Source: JAFAXD01 sp963833605 (GTDB lineage: Bacteria; Pseudomonadota; Alphaproteobacteria; Rhizobiales; Xanthobacteraceae). From it: a DNA stretch of 64,000 nucleotides. Below, piece by piece: positions 63,910 to 64,000 of the stretch. The DNA is taken from the NCBI GenBank assembly GCA_963833605.1, contig CAWHYZ010000012.1:207057-271056 (forward strand). The letters are read 5' to 3'. The position numbers and the translations under genes were made by a program. The stretch's first letter is position 1, and each line of letters begins with the position of its first letter. Under the pieces are notes generated by a model that was not told the origin of the DNA, did not search any database, and saw only the letters and a list, made by a program, of their open reading frames with translations.

Positions 63910-64000
63910 GGCGTTCTCTCTTTCCACCATAGCGATCGGAGACGCGGCGGGTTCGATCAGCTGAGCCTGGTCGATTTTATCACCGCGCCCGCAAACGCCC

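Overview
The window is a stretch of GC-rich chromosome from an alphaproteobacterium, most likely of the order Hyphomicrobiales (Rhizobiales), in the Bradyrhizobium/Rhodopseudomonas/Xanthobacteraceae neighbourhood. The basis is the gene order smc - thiol oxidoreductase - DUF721 - mutY, a CcrM-type GANTC methyltransferase, a separate glyQ/glyS pair, a cyanide-insensitive-type cytochrome bd oxidase, and intergenic palindromes of a kind I associate with this group (for example the one at 56154-56199). I saw no rRNA, tRNA, CRISPR array or intact transposase. Genus and species cannot be read from the sequence alone.

Layout. 1-6.1 kb: smc (cut by the window edge), a DsbA-like protein, DUF721 and divergent mutY. 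6.4-9.5 kb: a compact three-gene uracil catabolism (URC) cluster, made of a GTP-cyclohydrolase-II-like Urc1, a DUF1688 Urc4 and a uracil phosphoribosyltransferase. 9.8-15.3 kb: ccrM, a zinc peptidase, an EamA permease facing a broken LysR gene, and a secreted cupin. 15.4-20.8 kb: an ABC exporter with a Gld-like fused permease, a secreted LamG/DUF1080-like protein, an MFS protein and chrA. 21-27 kb: moaB, a MarR-GNAT fusion, a glycosyltransferase, a radical SAM protein, rnhB and a GT39-like membrane protein. 27-36 kb: cioAB/cydAB, a uracil-DNA glycosylase, ETF-ubiquinone oxidoreductase, a TPR protein, ispE and an MFS pump. 36.5-44.6 kb: an XRE regulator, a phasin, an integrase remnant, a polyprenyl diphosphate synthase, a DUF2007 protein with a methyltransferase, an S49 peptidase and two Bug-type binding proteins. 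44.8-52.1 kb: glyQ, a CDGSH protein, a DUF559 nuclease gene inside terminal inverted repeats, glyS, a DUF3096 protein and ppdK. 52.2-63.9 kb: a hydrolase, an SGNH esterase, a TRAP-TAXI transporter, a SleB hydrolase, an adenylate cyclase with TPR repeats and a two-subunit molybdenum hydroxylase.

Read quality changes along the window. Five genes before 52 kb and nearly all genes from 52.9 to 63.8 kb are broken by single-base shifts, mostly +1 insertions of G or C in otherwise well conserved frames. I read these as consensus errors rather than decay and give the full gene spans. The LysR gene (stop plus shift), the metallo-hydrolase remnant and the integrase remnant look more like true decay, although error cannot be excluded for LysR.

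The best candidates for something new are: (1) two copies of a structured element, at 15406-15477 and 20845-20916, in the same orientation relative to two different downstream transport genes, each folding a ribosome binding site and ATG into a hairpin arm, with compensatory changes between copies; (2) a single-gene DUF559 nuclease element with about 41-bp terminal inverted repeats placed between glyQ and glyS; and (3) the URC cluster, whose phosphoribosyltransferase has an altered PRPP loop. Several families of hairpin repeats, including a 20-bp tandem array, fill the larger intergenic gaps.
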